A DNA stretch of 5,207 bases from Dehalococcoidia bacterium. Its GTDB lineage: Bacteria > Chloroflexota > Dehalococcoidia > Dehalococcoidales > Fen-1064. How positions within the stretch are numbered: position 1 is the first letter of the stretch; the number at the start of each line of letters is the position of its first letter. The translations under genes were made by a program, and so were the position numbers. Shown here one piece after another: positions 1 to 4,716 of the stretch. A model generated the notes under the pieces. It made no database searches, had not been told where the DNA came from, and saw only the letters and a list, made by a program, of their open reading frames with translations. The DNA lies in the NCBI GenBank assembly GCA_003153955.1, contig PMCB01000118.1:1-5207 (forward strand), given 5' to 3'.

Positions 1-416
1 GTTGCGATGGAACCAGGTTCGTACAAACCGTCGGCTTCATTCAACGCCATGGTCATTATCATTTTTCCGGCGGCAATCTGAGGTAAATAGGCAGCTTTTT
101 GTTTATCGCTCCCGTTTTCCAGTATCGTTAAAGCTGCCAGCACAACAGTTGCGAAGAACGGACCCGGCAGGCAGGCCCGTCCCATCTCTTCCAATAATAC
201 CGCCAGGTCGATAAATTCCATCCCGAAGCCGCCGTACAGGTCCGGAATCGCCAGTCCCAGCCAGCCTAATTCCGCCATTTCCTGCCATAAAACCAGGGAA
301 TACCCCTTCTCATCAGCCGCCATCTGCCGGACGTATGATTTGGGGCATTTATCCGTGAGAAAATCCCGCGCCGATTTCCGCACCATCGCCTGTTCTTCAG
401 AGAGTGTAAAATCCAT
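1..416 (-). CDS. acyl-CoA dehydrogenase, probable small/non-catalytic subunit of a heteromeric ACAD (partial, C-terminus outside window)
   Basis: Translating the minus strand from the ATG at 416 gives 138 codons with no stop before the window edge. It begins MDFTLSEEQ, the usual N-terminus of ACADs. The N-terminal helical domain is recognisable: WLGLAIPDLYGGFG at about residues 52-65, then LLEEMGRACLPGPF at 74-87 and LPQIAAGK at 111-118. Where a normal ACAD has the FAD signature (T/S-E-P-x-A-G-S-D), this protein reads TMALNEADGLYEPGS (122-136). This altered region, and the LPGPF element, resemble the second subunits of paired ACADs such as PimD or FadE28 (family knowledge, from memory). An AGGGA ribosome-binding site lies 6 bases before the ATG. 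The gene follows the 391-aa ACAD by 25 bp, so the two are very probably co-transcribed and form an alpha2beta2 enzyme. The C-terminal domain, including any catalytic Glu, is not visible, so the non-catalytic role is inferred. The ACAD family call is firm. Confidence 0.85.
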   Translation of the reverse strand, partial: MDFTLSEEQAMVRKSARDFLTDKCPKSYVRQMAADEKGYSLVLWQEMAELGWLGLAIPDLYGGFGMEFIDLAVLLEEMGRACLPGPFFATVVLAALTILENGSDKQKAAYLPQIAAGKMIMTMALNEADGLYEPGSIA

Positions 417-422
417 TTATTA

Positions 423-427
423 TCCCT
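423..427 (-). promoter_or_regulatory. ribosome binding site of the partial ACAD
   Basis: AGGGA on the minus strand, with a 6-base spacer to the ATG at 416. It lies in the 25-bp gap after the upstream ACAD stop codon and fixes the start of the partial gene. Confidence 0.6.
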
Positions 428-441
428 AATGAATGATCAAT

Positions 442-1617
442 TTAAGTTATAGCAGGCATTCCCAAACCCCGCGCCGCTACAATCCCTTTCAAAATCTCAT
501 TGGTTCCCGCCTGCAGACTATATCCTTTGGAAGCGAGGAAAGAATGCGGCGCCATCCCGATTAGCGGCGCATATTCGGATTCTTTCCATAATTGTCCGTA
601 AAGTCCCAGGATATCGGTGGCAACACTCGCCAAGTGTTGTTCCCAGGTCGTACAAAAAGGTTTGGCGATTGCCGCCTCGACATTCGGCGCCTTGCCCTTT
701 TCCATCACCTGCACCACCCTGTAAAGCAGCATCCGCCCCACTTCAAATTCAACCTCCAGCTGTGCCAGTCGACTGCGAACAAGAGGGTCTTCATAAACCG
801 GTTTGCCGTGCCGTCTGGTTTCTTTACAGAATTTGATCAAGGCCTCAAAAAGCGGATAGTTACCCATTAGCCGTTCCATGCCGGAACGTTCGTAATCCAG
901 CTGGTTCAGAATCTGATAGAAACCGCAGTTTTTCTCCCCGATCAGGTATTTTTTCGGGACGTGTACATCGTCAAAAAAAACCTCGCCCCAAGCTTCGCTG
1001 CCGGTGATGTCAATAATAGGACGAATCGTGATGCCAGGTAACTTGCAATCGATGATGAATTCGCTGATGCCTTTCTGTTTCGGGGCTGCCGGGTCGGTGC
1101 GCGCCACCAGGTAAATATGCGTCATGTACCGGGCGCAGCTGGTCCACATTTTCTGCCCGTTGATGACGTAAAAATCGCCGTCTTCCACAGCTTTGGTTTT
1201 CAGGGCCGCCAGGTCGGAACCGGCCTCCGGCTCGCTCATCCCCAGCCCGATGCAGACCTCACCCCGCAGGATTTTTGGCAGCAGTTCCTGTTTTTGTTCT
1301 TCTGTGCCGTAAGTATAAATCGCACGCCCGATTTGCCGTTCGGCAAACCAGTGGCAGGCCGCCGGCGCGCCGTAACGCAGCATTTCTTCGGTCAAAATCA
1401 GCCGGTCAACCTGACTTCTGCCCAAACCGCCGTATTCTTTCGGCCAGGTGATACCGAGCCAGCCTTTTGCGGCTACTTTTTTGGTAAATTCCCAGGAAAA
1501 ACCCTGTATCCAAGCGTCGCACATCGGCCGGAAGGTGCCTTTCTTTATTTCATCTTCGAGGAAACTGCGCACTTCCTGCCTGAATGCTTCCTGCTCCGGG
1601 GTAAATGTAAAATCCAT
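442..1617 (-). CDS. acyl-CoA dehydrogenase, probable catalytic (large) subunit of a heteromeric ACAD, 391 aa
   Basis: FAD-dependent alpha,beta-dehydrogenation of an acyl-CoA, passing electrons to an ETF in the cytoplasm. The N-terminal domain contains WLGITWPKEYGGLG (residues 53-66). ACAD signature 1 is complete as GMSEPEAGSDLAA (126-138), and the middle beta-domain has INGQKMWTS (152-160). In the C-terminal half, LDYERSG places Glu243 where isovaleryl-CoA dehydrogenase has its catalytic Glu. The alternative SCAD/MCAD position reads LQAG (368-371), with Gln369 instead of Glu. This pattern fits FadE29/PimC-like large subunits. The open frame extends upstream to an ATG at 1743, but ACADs begin at MDFT, and the added 42 residues would be translated repeat and hairpin DNA, so I chose the ATG at 1617. 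No good Shine-Dalgarno sequence precedes it. The partner subunit follows after 25 bp and a RAM-domain gene lies 155 bp upstream. The substrate is unknown: dicarboxylyl-CoA, branched, alicyclic or steroid side-chain acyl-CoAs are all possible for this group. Confidence 0.93.
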   Translation of the reverse strand: MDFTFTPEQEAFRQEVRSFLEDEIKKGTFRPMCDAWIQGFSWEFTKKVAAKGWLGITWPKEYGGLGRSQVDRLILTEEMLRYGAPAACHWFAERQIGRAIYTYGTEEQKQELLPKILRGEVCIGLGMSEPEAGSDLAALKTKAVEDGDFYVINGQKMWTSCARYMTHIYLVARTDPAAPKQKGISEFIIDCKLPGITIRPIIDITGSEAWGEVFFDDVHVPKKYLIGEKNCGFYQILNQLDYERSGMERLMGNYPLFEALIKFCKETRRHGKPVYEDPLVRSRLAQLEVEFEVGRMLLYRVVQVMEKGKAPNVEAAIAKPFCTTWEQHLASVATDILGLYGQLWKESEYAPLIGMAPHSFLASKGYSLQAGTNEILKGIVAARGLGMPAIT

Positions 1618-1639
1618 AATTACAACCAAAATAACAATA

Positions 1640-1693
1640 TCAGGAAAATGAAAGGTGGGATTGAGGTGAGGGATATTATCATTTGCCCTCATC
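1640..1693 (-). repeat. probable degenerate copy of the CCCTCACC-type intergenic repeat, with a 6-bp inverted repeat
   Basis: On the minus strand this stretch contains CCCTCACCTCAATCCCACCT, which resembles CCCTCACCCTGTCCCTCTCC at 4578-4597 in the etfB-etfA gap. An inverted repeat, TGAGGG (1667-1672) with CCCTCA (1686-1691), encloses a 13-base AT-rich loop. It sits in the leader of the 391-aa ACAD gene. Kinship with the other repeat rests on visual similarity only. A GATAAT at 1680-1675 on the minus strand could be a -10 box, but no convincing -35 accompanies it. Confidence 0.35.
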
Positions 1694-1716
1694 TTTAAAT
1701 TCATGAACTCAGGTAA

Positions 1717-1737
1717 GGGCGGGTTTTTAACCCGCCC
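1717..1737. repeat. perfect 9-bp GC-rich inverted repeat (hairpin)
   Basis: GGGCGGGTT (1717-1725), loop TTT, AACCCGCCC (1729-1737), followed by an extra GCCC, so CCCGCCC occurs in two overlapping registers. It lies 35 bp beyond the stop codon of the RAM gene and 100 bp before the ACAD start. On the minus strand no U-tract follows the stem, so it is not a standard intrinsic terminator. It could act as a transcription attenuator, as an mRNA-stabilising 3' hairpin for the RAM gene, or be a mobile REP-like repeat unit. Confidence 0.65.
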
Positions 1738-1772
1738 GCCCAATCACAGTATTATTGCTTTGGTGATTTCTT

Positions 1773-2009
1773 TTAAACCACTAAACAGGTTACCGTTCTG
1801 GTGATACCGGTAATCGGATGAATATGCTGGGTAACTAAATCGCCGATTTCATTCAGGGTAGCCAGTTCTACAATCGCAATCACATCATAGGGACCGGTAA
1901 CCGTTTCCACTGATTTCATTCCCTTCAGGCGGCCCAAACCGGTAACTACCTCTTTGGTTCTGCCCACTGTGCACTCAATCAGAATGTAAGCTCTAGCTGC
2001 GTTTGCCAT
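1773..2009 (-). CDS. stand-alone RAM (Lrp/AsnC ligand-binding) domain protein, 78 aa
   Basis: The protein is just the C-terminal effector-binding domain of Lrp/AsnC regulators, with no helix-turn-helix. The beta-alpha-beta-beta-alpha-beta pattern can be followed: AYILIECTVGRTKEVVTGL (8-26), then SVETVTGPYDVIAIVELATLNEIGDLV (33-59), ending ITGITRTVTCLVV (66-78). The GPYD-V/I-A motif and the ITR-T-T ending are characteristic of the family. Such free-standing RAM domains form ring oligomers and bind small molecules, often amino acids (family knowledge). The length matches the single-domain family, so this is not a truncation. A strong GGGAGGT ribosome-binding site precedes the ATG. It is first in the minus-strand gene set ahead of the two ACADs. 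A role as a metabolite sensor that partners a full-length regulator or acts on an enzyme is inference. Confidence 0.9.
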   Translation of the reverse strand: MANAARAYILIECTVGRTKEVVTGLGRLKGMKSVETVTGPYDVIAIVELATLNEIGDLVTQHIHPITGITRTVTCLVV

Positions 2010-2017
2010 GGTAATTT

Positions 2018-2024
2018 ACCTCCC
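2018..2024 (-). promoter_or_regulatory. strong ribosome binding site of the RAM-domain gene
   Basis: GGGAGGT on the minus strand, 8 bases before the ATG at 2009. It is the best Shine-Dalgarno sequence on the minus strand of this window and confirms the short 78-aa start. Confidence 0.75.
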
Positions 2025-2072
2025 TATCATATTTTTTGTTACTAAATTGAAATGCAACTGCAAGTATTTCCC

Positions 2073-2101
2073 ATTATATCCCAAAGAGCGCCCGATTTCA
2101 C
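2073..2101 (-). promoter_or_regulatory. candidate sigma-70-type promoter of the RAM-ACAD gene set
   Basis: On the minus strand, GTGAAA (2101-2096, four of six matches to TTGACA) is followed after 17 bp by a perfect TATAAT (2078-2073). Initiation would fall near 2066, giving a leader of about 57 bases to the RAM gene ATG. The TGCA-containing stretch AATGCAACTGCAAG (2051-2064) lies just downstream of that start and could hold an operator half, but this is weak. Confidence 0.5.
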
Positions 2102-2157
2102 TAATAATTTTTACGTGTTTGTTCCCGGGTTTTGTTATTTAGGTGCATTAAGTGCAA

Positions 2158-2173
2158 TATTTCAGGGGAAATA
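2158..2173. promoter_or_regulatory. 6-bp inverted repeat in the divergent control region (possible operator)
   Basis: TATTTC (2158-2163), AGGG, GAAATA (2168-2173) form a perfect dyad 30 bp upstream of the -35 box of the plus-strand promoter and 57 bp upstream of the minus-strand one. Its location suits a regulator binding site serving both directions. A chance dyad of this size is not improbable in AT-rich DNA. Confidence 0.25.
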
Positions 2174-2202
2174 ATATCCGGTCAGCCCGCTGCCGCAATC
2201 TA

Positions 2203-2231
2203 TTGACAATGCCTGCTGTTATCCTTATAAT
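2203..2231 (+). promoter_or_regulatory. full-consensus sigma-70-type promoter
   Basis: TTGACA (2203-2208), a 17-bp spacer, then TATAAT (2226-2231): both hexamers match the housekeeping consensus exactly at the optimal spacing. Initiation near 2238 gives a leader of about 33 bases to the small membrane protein ATG at 2271, with a ribosome-binding site in between. Read-through could also feed the ACAD-ETF operon starting at 2617, because I see no strong terminator between them. Confidence 0.8.
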
Positions 2232-2258
2232 TCTCTCATATACGATGTTATGATCCCA

Positions 2259-2265
2259 AGAAGGA
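2259..2265 (+). promoter_or_regulatory. ribosome binding site deciding the start of the small membrane protein
   Basis: AGAAGGA-like sequence ending 6 bases before the ATG at 2271. The earlier in-frame ATG at 2250 has no such site and lies only about 12 bases from the predicted transcription start, so 2271 is preferred. Confidence 0.55.
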
Positions 2266-2270
2266 TTATC

Positions 2271-2459
2271 ATGACCAAAATAACAAAGAAAAAAGTAATT
2301 CAGACTATTCTAACTTTTGTTGTTATCGAATTTATTTCATTAATTATATGGATGAAATTATTCCATTTTTCAAAACAAATGGCATTCTTTGTTGTCACAC
2401 TTCCGCTGATTTGCTTCAGTGCTTTTATTTCTTTATTACGTAATAAAAGTAATAATTGA
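2271..2459 (+). CDS. small two-helix membrane protein, unknown function, 62 aa
   Basis: I do not recognise this protein. It has a lysine-rich N-terminus (MTKITKKK) and a first hydrophobic helix at about residues 9-29 (aromatic and Ile/Val rich). A short polar turn with HFSKQ (32-36) leads to a second helix at about 38-56, and a basic tail RNKSNN follows. By the positive-inside rule both ends are probably cytoplasmic. The gene is about 25% GC (48 of 189 bases), far below its neighbours, and uses AT-rich codons throughout, which suggests acquisition from elsewhere. Support for a real gene comes from the exact-consensus promoter and a ribosome-binding site placed correctly ahead of the ATG. An alternative ATG at 2250 would add seven residues. 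It is divergent from the RAM gene and 157 bp before the ACAD-ETF operon. It could be an orphan small membrane protein, a toxin-like peptide, or an expressed relic. Confidence 0.6.
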   Translation: MTKITKKKVIQTILTFVVIEFISLIIWMKLFHFSKQMAFFVVTLPLICFSAFISLLRNKSNN

Positions 2460-2533
2460 CTTAATAAATATCCTTCCCTCAGAAAAGCATTCTGGCCGTT
2501 TTATCAAAATATCCGGGCCAATTATCCCCAACC

Positions 2534-2563
2534 TTGCAGTGAGACTGCTGCTCACCTTATAAT
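2534..2563 (+). promoter_or_regulatory. candidate promoter of the ACAD-ETF operon with a dyad between the hexamers
   Basis: A perfect -10, TATAAT (2558-2563), with a weak -35, TTGCAG (2534-2539), 18 bp upstream. Initiation near 2570 leaves a leader of about 47 bases to the TTG start. Between the hexamers lie two overlapping dyads: GCAGT/ACTGC (2536-2540 with 2544-2548) and GTGAG/CTCAC (2539-2543 with 2551-2555). A weak -35 combined with a dyad in the spacer would suit a regulated promoter. The binding protein is unknown. Confidence 0.4.
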
Positions 2564-2605
2564 ATCTGTATTCCTTTTATCTTGCGATAATCTCCCGGGA
2601 ACTAT

Positions 2606-2611
2606 GGAGGG
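2606..2611 (+). promoter_or_regulatory. ribosome binding site selecting a TTG start
   Basis: GGAGGG, 5 bases before the TTG at 2617. The nearby ATGs at 2604 and 2612 are out of frame with the ACAD (the latter hits a stop after six codons). No in-frame ATG precedes the conserved N-terminus, so TTG is the start. Confidence 0.7.
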
Positions 2612-2616
2612 ATGTA

Positions 2617-3771
2617 TTGGAATACTTTTTAACCGAACAGCAAAAGACACTGAAAAGCCTGGCCCACCGGATCGCTGAGGAAAGAATTTTACCGGTCCGC
2701 GCCGAGCTTGATGAAAAAGAACAATTCCCCAAAGAAATCCTGAAAGAACTGGCGGATAGCGACCTGTTCCGCATTTTTATCCCCGAAAAATATGACGGAT
2801 TGGGCGGCGGCACGCTTGATTTATGCCTTGTTGTCGAGGAATTAAGCCGCGTCTGCAGCGCCGTGGCCGTTTCTTTCGCCGCCACCGCGCTGGGGGCTTA
2901 TGCCATTATCCTCTACGGCAGCGAGGAACAGAAACAAAAATACTTGCCCCAGATTGCCTCAGGGAAAATCGCCGCTTTCGGTTTAACCGAATCTAATGCC
3001 GGCAGCGATGCCAGTGGAATTCAAACTACTGCCGTGAAAACTCCTGAGGGCTACATTCTCAACGGCACCAAACAGTTCATCACCAACGGCGGCGAAGCCG
3101 ATATTTATACCATTGTCGCTTTAACTGATAAAACCAAGGGGCCCCGCGGCGCCAGCGCCTTCATCGTCGAAAAAGACGCCCCCGGTTTCACCTTCGGCAA
3201 AAAGGAAAAGAAAATCGGTATCCGCGCTTCCGCCACCCGGGAATTGGTTTTCCGTAATTGCCTTGTGCCTGCCGAAAACCTCATCAGCCGGGAAGGCATG
3301 GGTTTTATCGTCACCATGAAAGTCCTGGATAATTCGCGCCCCGGCATCAGCGCCCAGGCATTGGGTATCGCTCAGGGCGCCATGGAAGCCGCCGTCGGCT
3401 ACACCAGCCAGCGTATTCAGTTCGGGCAGCCCCTGATTTCCCTGCCCGTCGTCCAGTATAAACTGGCCGAAATGGCCTTGCAGGTCGAAGCCGCCCGTGC
3501 GCTCGTCTATGCCGTTGCCAAAACAATCGACAGCGGTGTGAAGAGCTTCACCGAAGAATCGGCGATGGCCAAGGTCTTTGCCTCCGATGTCGCCATGAAG
3601 GTTACCGTCGATGCCGTCCAGGTTTGCGGCGGCGCCGGTTACATGCGCGATTATCCCCTCGAAAAAATGATGCGCGATGCTAAAATCACCCAGATTTATG
3701 AAGGCAGCAATGAAGTCCTGCATAACGCCATCGCGATTGAATTACGCAAACGGAAAGGCAAACGCGAATGA
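2617..3771 (+). CDS. acyl-CoA dehydrogenase, short-chain/butyryl-CoA dehydrogenase-like (CarC/Bcd type), 384 aa
   Basis: FAD enzyme interconverting acyl-CoA and trans-2-enoyl-CoA with ETF as electron partner. The protein has the full family length. The N-terminal helical domain has PEKYDGLGGG (56-65). Signature 1 is complete as GLTESNAGSDASG (122-134), followed by LNGTKQFITNG (148-158). The C-terminal domain carries LDNSRPGISAQALGIAQG (237-254), RIQFGQP (266-272) and signature 2 from QVCGGAGYMRDYP (335-347) to Asp354. Glu362 in IYEGSNE is the catalytic base of the SCAD/MCAD/Bcd branch. This distinguishes it from the minus-strand ACAD, which has Gln there. Translation starts at TTG with a GGAGGG site. 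The stop overlaps the etfB start (ATGA), and a ferredoxin-etfA follows: the carCDE gene order. Saturated or unsaturated short-chain acyl-CoA is the likely substrate class, but chain length cannot be read here. The C-terminus is unusually basic (RKRKGKRE). Confidence 0.93.
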   Translation: MEYFLTEQQKTLKSLAHRIAEERILPVRAELDEKEQFPKEILKELADSDLFRIFIPEKYDGLGGGTLDLCLVVEELSRVCSAVAVSFAATALGAYAIILYGSEEQKQKYLPQIASGKIAAFGLTESNAGSDASGIQTTAVKTPEGYILNGTKQFITNGGEADIYTIVALTDKTKGPRGASAFIVEKDAPGFTFGKKEKKIGIRASATRELVFRNCLVPAENLISREGMGFIVTMKVLDNSRPGISAQALGIAQGAMEAAVGYTSQRIQFGQPLISLPVVQYKLAEMALQVEAARALVYAVAKTIDSGVKSFTEESAMAKVFASDVAMKVTVDAVQVCGGAGYMRDYPLEKMMRDAKITQIYEGSNEVLHNAIAIELRKRKGKRE

Positions 3772-4553
3772 ATGTTATCGTCTGTCTGAAACAGGTACCC
3801 GGCACCACCGAAGTCAAAATCGACCCCAATACCAACACCCTCATCAGGCAGGGTATTAAAGCTATTGTTAATCCTTTTGACAGCTATGCGCTGGAAGAGG
3901 GCGTCCGCCTCAAAGAGAAGCACGGCGGCAAAGTCACCGCCATCAGCATGGGGCCTCCGCAGGCCGCGGACATGCTTAAAGATGCCATCAGCGTCGGCGC
4001 CGATGAAGCTGTTTTATTGAGCGACATGGCTTTTGCCGGTTCGGATACGCTGGCCACAGCGGCTGCCTTGGGCAAAGCCGTTGAAAAAATTAAAAACTAT
4101 GACCTGATTATCTGCGGCCGGCAAACCATTGACGGCGATACCGGGCAGGTCGGGCCGGAGCTCGCCGAAAATTTGGGTATCCCTTTCATTGCCTACGTCA
4201 GCAAGATCGAGGAAATCGGTAACGGTAAAATCCGAGTGCAGCGGGCGGTAGAAGACGGACATGAAACAATTGAAGCATCATTACCGGCCGTCATCACTGT
4301 GGCTAAAGAAATCAATGTGCCGCGTATGCCTTCCTTGCGGGGACTTTCTAAATCAAAATCGGCGCAAATCCCCACCTGGACCGCCAATGACATCGACGCC
4401 CCCAAAGAAACAATCGGCCAGGCCGGTTCCGGTACCTGGGTCGTGAAAGTATTTTATCCTCAGCGCATCCAGCACGCGGAAATGCTCAAGGGAGAACCGG
4501 AAGTGCAGGCCAAAGCCTTGATTGAAAAATTAAAAGAAGCCAAAATGATTTAG
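3768..4553 (+). CDS. etfB: electron transfer flavoprotein beta subunit, probably bifurcating type, 261 aa
   Basis: EtfB pairs with EtfA to carry electrons between ACADs and other acceptors, and binds the nucleotide moiety of FAD (or AMP in simple ETFs). Visible motifs are CLKQVPGTTEVKID (6-19), NPFDSYALEEG (35-45), GADEAVLLSD (77-86), SDTLATAAAL (92-101) and GRQTIDGDTGQVGPELAE (117-134). Residues 157-177 (V-Q-R-A-V-E-D-G ... L-P-A-V-I-T) fit the PROSITE ETF-beta pattern at every position. PSLRGLSKSKSAQIP (188-202) aligns with the loop that docks on ACADs. The DGDTGQVGPE stretch is like Acidaminococcus and other bifurcating EtfB, rather than mitochondrial-type EtfB (comparison from memory). 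The start overlaps the ACAD stop as ATGA, with GGAAAGG upstream, so translation is coupled. The gene ends in three consecutive in-frame stops, TAG TGA TAA. Confidence 0.95.
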   Translation: MNVIVCLKQVPGTTEVKIDPNTNTLIRQGIKAIVNPFDSYALEEGVRLKEKHGGKVTAISMGPPQAADMLKDAISVGADEAVLLSDMAFAGSDTLATAAALGKAVEKIKNYDLIICGRQTIDGDTGQVGPELAENLGIPFIAYVSKIEEIGNGKIRVQRAVEDGHETIEASLPAVITVAKEINVPRMPSLRGLSKSKSAQIPTWTANDIDAPKETIGQAGSGTWVVKVFYPQRIQHAEMLKGEPEVQAKALIEKLKEAKMI

Positions 4554-4577
4554 TGATAATCTGAAAAGTGATACATA

Positions 4578-4671
4578 CCCTCACCCTGTCCCTCTCCCAT
4601 CGAAAGGGAGAGGGAACTAAAATTCGGGGTTAGTTCTCTCGCCACGTGTGGGAGAGAATTAGAGAGAGGGG
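4578..4671. repeat. intergenic inverted-repeat element (REP/MITE-like) inside the etfB-etfA operon
   Basis: The 163-bp gap between etfB and etfA is largely filled by a structured pyrimidine/purine element. It starts CCCTCACCCTG and ends GAGAGAGGGG. Hairpin 1 is a perfect 10-bp stem, TCCCTCTCCC (4589-4598) with GGGAGAGGGA (4606-4615), loop ATCGAAA. A central 5-bp dyad is ACTAA (4616-4620) with TTAGT (4630-4634). Hairpin 2 is TTCTCTC (4634-4640) with GAGAGAA (4652-4658), continued by CCA/TGG around CGTG. The two ends, CCCTCACCCTGTCCCTCTCC and the reverse complement of the right end (CCCCTCTCTCTAATTCTCTC), are loosely alike, as expected for imperfect terminal inverted repeats. Elements with CCCTCACCCT/CCCTCTCCC wording are common intergenic repeats in several bacterial groups (from memory). 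No T-tract follows either stem, so neither is a typical terminator. No ORF is encoded. Confidence 0.7.
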
Positions 4672-4705
4672 AAATATCCTTCAGACTTAGGCAACATCAG
4701 TAAAT

Positions 4706-4710
4706 GGGAG
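4706..4710 (+). promoter_or_regulatory. ribosome binding site of ferredoxin-etfA
   Basis: GGGAG, 6 bases before the ATG at 4717. An ATG at 4704 overlaps it but is in another frame. Confidence 0.6.
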
Positions 4711-4716
4711 ACCTTT

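Noticed and set aside
1117..1698. 193-aa open frame on the plus strand antisense to the 391-aa ACAD
   Set aside because: Shadow of the real gene. It has no domain features and continues into the repeat region.
1717..1737. Intrinsic terminator of the RAM gene
   Set aside because: The stem is strong, but no T-run follows on the minus strand. Called a hairpin repeat instead.
1618..1743. N-terminal extension of the 391-aa ACAD to an ATG at 1743 (433 aa)
   Set aside because: ACADs start at the MDFT-type sequence. The extra 42 residues would translate the GC hairpin and repeat DNA, with no family homology expected.
2493..2520. TGGCC/GGCCA inverted repeat after the small membrane protein gene as a terminator
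   Set aside because: Only 5 bp with an 18-base loop and no T-tract, so it is too weak to call.
3121..3723. 200-aa open frame on the minus strand within the plus-strand ACAD
   Set aside because: It lies wholly antisense to a well-supported ACAD. The Gly/Asp/Phe-rich composition is what reversed GC-rich codons give, and there is no recognisable domain.
4578..4671. CRISPR array or riboswitch in the etfB-etfA gap
   Set aside because: No regularly spaced direct repeats and no recognisable riboswitch core. The structure is simple inverted repeats.
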